Below are positions 5,057-6,432 of a stretch of 6,432 nt of DNA, piece by piece. The DNA is from Actinomycetes bacterium. GTDB taxonomy: Bacteria > Actinomycetota > Acidimicrobiia > Acidimicrobiales > Microtrichaceae. Made by a program: the position numbers and the translations under genes. The stretch covers positions 1 through 6,432 of the forward strand of contig JAEZAI010000582.1 of NCBI GenBank assembly GCA_023427825.1, given 5' to 3'. Each line of letters starts with the position of its first letter. Position 1 is the first letter of the stretch. The notes below the pieces were generated by a model. The model was not told the DNA's origin and did not search any database. It saw nothing but the letters and a program-made list of their open reading frames with translations.

Positions 5057-5863
5057 TCAGCGCACCCTCGGCACGATCCGCGTGCCGGACGAGAAGACCT
5101 CCTGGCCCTCGAGCAACGCCTCAGTGGAGGTGCCGAGCTCCAGGAACAGGTTGCCCAGGTCCGTGGCCTGCAGCCCGGGCAGGTCGCGCGCCGCCCACAG
5201 CGTCCGGACCGTCGCCTGCACCGCCACCGCCGGCTGCGACGCCACGATCGCCGCCAGTTCGTGCGCGGCCTGCTGCAGCTCGTCGGCCGGGACGACCTCG
5301 CTCACCAGGCCGATGCGCTGCGCGGTCTCGGCGCCGACGCGCTCGTGCGCGCCGGTGATGGCCATGCGCAGCACGTCGCCGAACGGCATGCGGCGCAGGA
5401 GGAGGATCGGCTCGTAGGCCGCGACCATGCCGTAGGTGACGTGGGGGTCGAAGAAGGTGGCGTGCTCGGCCGCCAGGATCACGTCGGCCTCGGCCAGGAA
5501 GTAGAAGGCACCGCCGCACGCCATGCCGTTGACGGCGGCGATGACGGGCTTCCACAGGCCCTGGCTCTTGGGACCGAGGACCTTGCCCGGGTCCTCGTAG
5601 GTGAACGGGTCGAGCCCGAACTCCTCGACGCTGTCGCGATCGATGCCGGTGCAGAACGCCTTGTCCCCCGCCGCCGTGAGGACCACCGCCCGCACGTCGT
5701 CGTCGTGGCGGAGGGCCTGCCAGACGGCGGCCACCTCGTCCGTCATGGTCGGGTTGAACGAGTTGTAGACGTCGGGCCGGTCGAGCGTGACGGTGGCGAC
5801 GCCGTCGGCGACCGCGACGGTCACGGTGGTCAGGTCCAGGTCGGCGAGCGTGGCAGGAGGCAT
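5057..5863 (-). CDS. Crotonase (enoyl-CoA hydratase/isomerase) superfamily protein lacking both canonical hydratase glutamates
   Basis: Acyl-CoA-processing enzyme of the crotonase fold, 268 residues, normal length. Visible landmarks are VATVTLDRPDVYNSFN (22-37), the first oxyanion-hole segment AFCTGID (69-75), and the second segment VNGMACGGAF (111-120) with G117-G118. The C-terminal ERVGAETAQRIGLVSEVVP is the usual helix-loop. Gapless alignment by eye to rat mitochondrial hydratase (VNGYALGGGCE...QPE) puts Y121 at the position of Glu144 and H141 (FFDPHVTYG) at Glu164. A classical hydratase mechanism is therefore unlikely. Isomerase, hydrolase, dehalogenase-like or lyase activity, or loss of activity, are alternatives. 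The start at 5863 follows a -10-like TAGGCT by 6 nt, so the mRNA may be leaderless. It lies 32 bp after the gene at 5896-6432 on the same strand and may be co-transcribed with it as well. Confidence 0.88.
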   Translation of the reverse strand: MPPATLADLDLTTVTVAVADGVATVTLDRPDVYNSFNPTMTDEVAAVWQALRHDDDVRAVVLTAAGDKAFCTGIDRDSVEEFGLDPFTYEDPGKVLGPKSQGLWKPVIAAVNGMACGGAFYFLAEADVILAAEHATFFDPHVTYGMVAAYEPILLLRRMPFGDVLRMAITGAHERVGAETAQRIGLVSEVVPADELQQAAHELAAIVASQPAVAVQATVRTLWAARDLPGLQATDLGNLFLELGTSTEALLEGQEVFSSGTRIVPRVR

Positions 5864-5869
5864 CCGGCG

Positions 5870-5875
5870 AGCCTA
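5870..5875 (-). promoter_or_regulatory. Candidate -10 box (TAGGCT) of the crotonase gene
   Basis: Minus-strand TAGGCT is followed by CGCCGG and then the ATG at 5863, a spacing that places the transcription start on the start codon. There is no Shine-Dalgarno sequence in the leader, which agrees with a leaderless mRNA. A TGAACG at 5893-5898 is only a weak -35 candidate at 17-nt spacing. The 9-mer CTAGGCTCG is shared with the PhyH promoter at 891-899. Confidence 0.5.
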
Positions 5876-5895
5876 GGTGCGGCCCGATCGGTCGT

Positions 5896-6432
5896 TCAGG
5901 TCCGGCTCGCCCGCAGCCGGCCGCCGACCGGCCCGCCCCACGCCGTGATCCTGCCGGCGACCGCCACGACCTCGGCGAGCTGGCTCGGATCGGTGGCCAG
6001 CGCGCCCTCACCGCCGCGCTCGAGCAGAGCCTGCAGCCGACGGCGGTGGGCCTCCGCGTCGAGCGCGTCAGCGTCCTCGTGCCACCGCTCCACAGCGATC
6101 GGGACGCCCCAGCGCGCGGCGACGTCCACGCACGTCCGTCCTGCCGGGCCGAGCTCGTCCACCACCGCGAGCACCGGCCGATCGGGGTCGAGCAGTCGGG
6201 CCACGACCGCGGCGGCCACCGCGGACCCCTCGGCCGCGGCGTCGGCGCTGACGAACACGTCCCCCGGAGCGGTCGTCGGCACCGTCCGGGCCACCCAGAA
6301 CCCTGCGGTGCCGGGATCGGCGGCGACCAGGCCGACGCCGCCCAGGACCTCGCCGTACGTACGCGTCACGCGCGTGGGGGCTAGCGGCGCGCCGGCGCGC
6401 GCCCACCCCGCCTGGGTCACGCGGGCCAACCC
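5896..6432 (-). CDS. Unrecognised protein, C-terminal part only (5' end outside window)
   Basis: I do not recognise this protein. The frame is open from the right edge of the window to a TGA at 5896 (about 179 residues visible) with strong G/C third-position bias, so it is very likely coding. No convincing start with a ribosome binding site is seen. The TTG at 6429 and a GTG at 6417 are possible, but the gene most likely begins beyond 6432. The visible part is Ala/Val-rich and soluble. It alternates hydrophobic strands and helices (FWVARTVP, GDVFVSADAAAEGSAVAAAVVARLL, RPVLAVVDELGPAGRTCVDVAARWGVPIAVERW), which looks like an alpha/beta Rossmann-like domain. It ends with a helical segment and the basic tail GGRLRASRT. 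There is no signal peptide or membrane helix in what is visible. Its position 32 bp before the crotonase gene on the same strand suggests possible co-expression, but no function follows from that. Confidence 0.6.
   Translation of the reverse strand, partial: GLARVTQAGWARAGAPLAPTRVTRTYGEVLGGVGLVAADPGTAGFWVARTVPTTAPGDVFVSADAAAEGSAVAAAVVARLLDPDRPVLAVVDELGPAGRTCVDVAARWGVPIAVERWHEDADALDAEAHRRRLQALLERGGEGALATDPSQLAEVVAVAGRITAWGGPVGGRLRASRT

Noticed and set aside
1..6432. Mobile element, CRISPR array, tRNA, rRNA or riboswitch
   Set aside because: No transposase, integrase, regularly spaced repeats, cloverleaf or known aptamer pattern could be seen in any gap, all of which are shorter than about 165 bp.

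Overview
This is a very GC-rich window with strongly G/C-ending codons, GTG and TTG starts, an F420-type (deazaflavin) oxidoreductase and several apparently leaderless promoters. These point to a high-GC actinobacterium. An Acidimicrobiia-like lineage is a reasonable guess, but it is not demonstrated by any marker in the window. There are eight protein genes and no sign of phage, transposon, CRISPR or RNA genes.

Layout: (1) 17-883, minus strand, a phytanoyl-CoA-dioxygenase-family Fe(II)/2-oxoglutarate oxygenase. (2) 884-1044, a divergent regulatory gap with a 12-bp-arm inverted repeat and a -10-like TAGGCT. (3) 1045-2523, plus strand, an orphan branched-chain-amino-acid-type solute-binding lipoprotein. 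It carries many cysteines, a C-terminal DxDxDG acidic loop and one TTA codon. (4) 2524-2599, a convergent gap with GC-rich repeats and a possible terminator. (5) 2600-3067, minus strand, a MarR-family regulator. (6) 3068-3108, a 41-bp divergent control region with a 19-bp near-perfect palindrome flanked symmetrically by two -10-like hexamers, each 7 nt from an ATG. (7) 3109-5053, plus strand, a probable three-gene operon: short-chain dehydrogenase, DDN-type deazaflavin-dependent oxidoreductase and GNAT acetyltransferase. (8) 5057-5863, minus strand, a crotonase-family protein whose two canonical hydratase glutamates are replaced by Tyr and His. It is convergent with the GNAT gene, with only 3 nt between stops. 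(9) 5896-6432, minus strand, the C-terminal part of an unrecognised protein that runs off the right edge.

How they may work together: the MarR protein probably controls itself and the SDR/DDN/GNAT operon through the shared palindrome. That unit looks like a small ligand-responsive redox or detoxification module. The oxygenase, crotonase and solute-binding protein are consistent with uptake and breakdown of fatty-acyl, isoprenoid or other hydrophobic acids, but nothing in the sequence fixes a substrate. I see no clearly unprecedented multi-gene system. The most informative features are the symmetric leaderless divergent promoter and the active-site-substituted crotonase.
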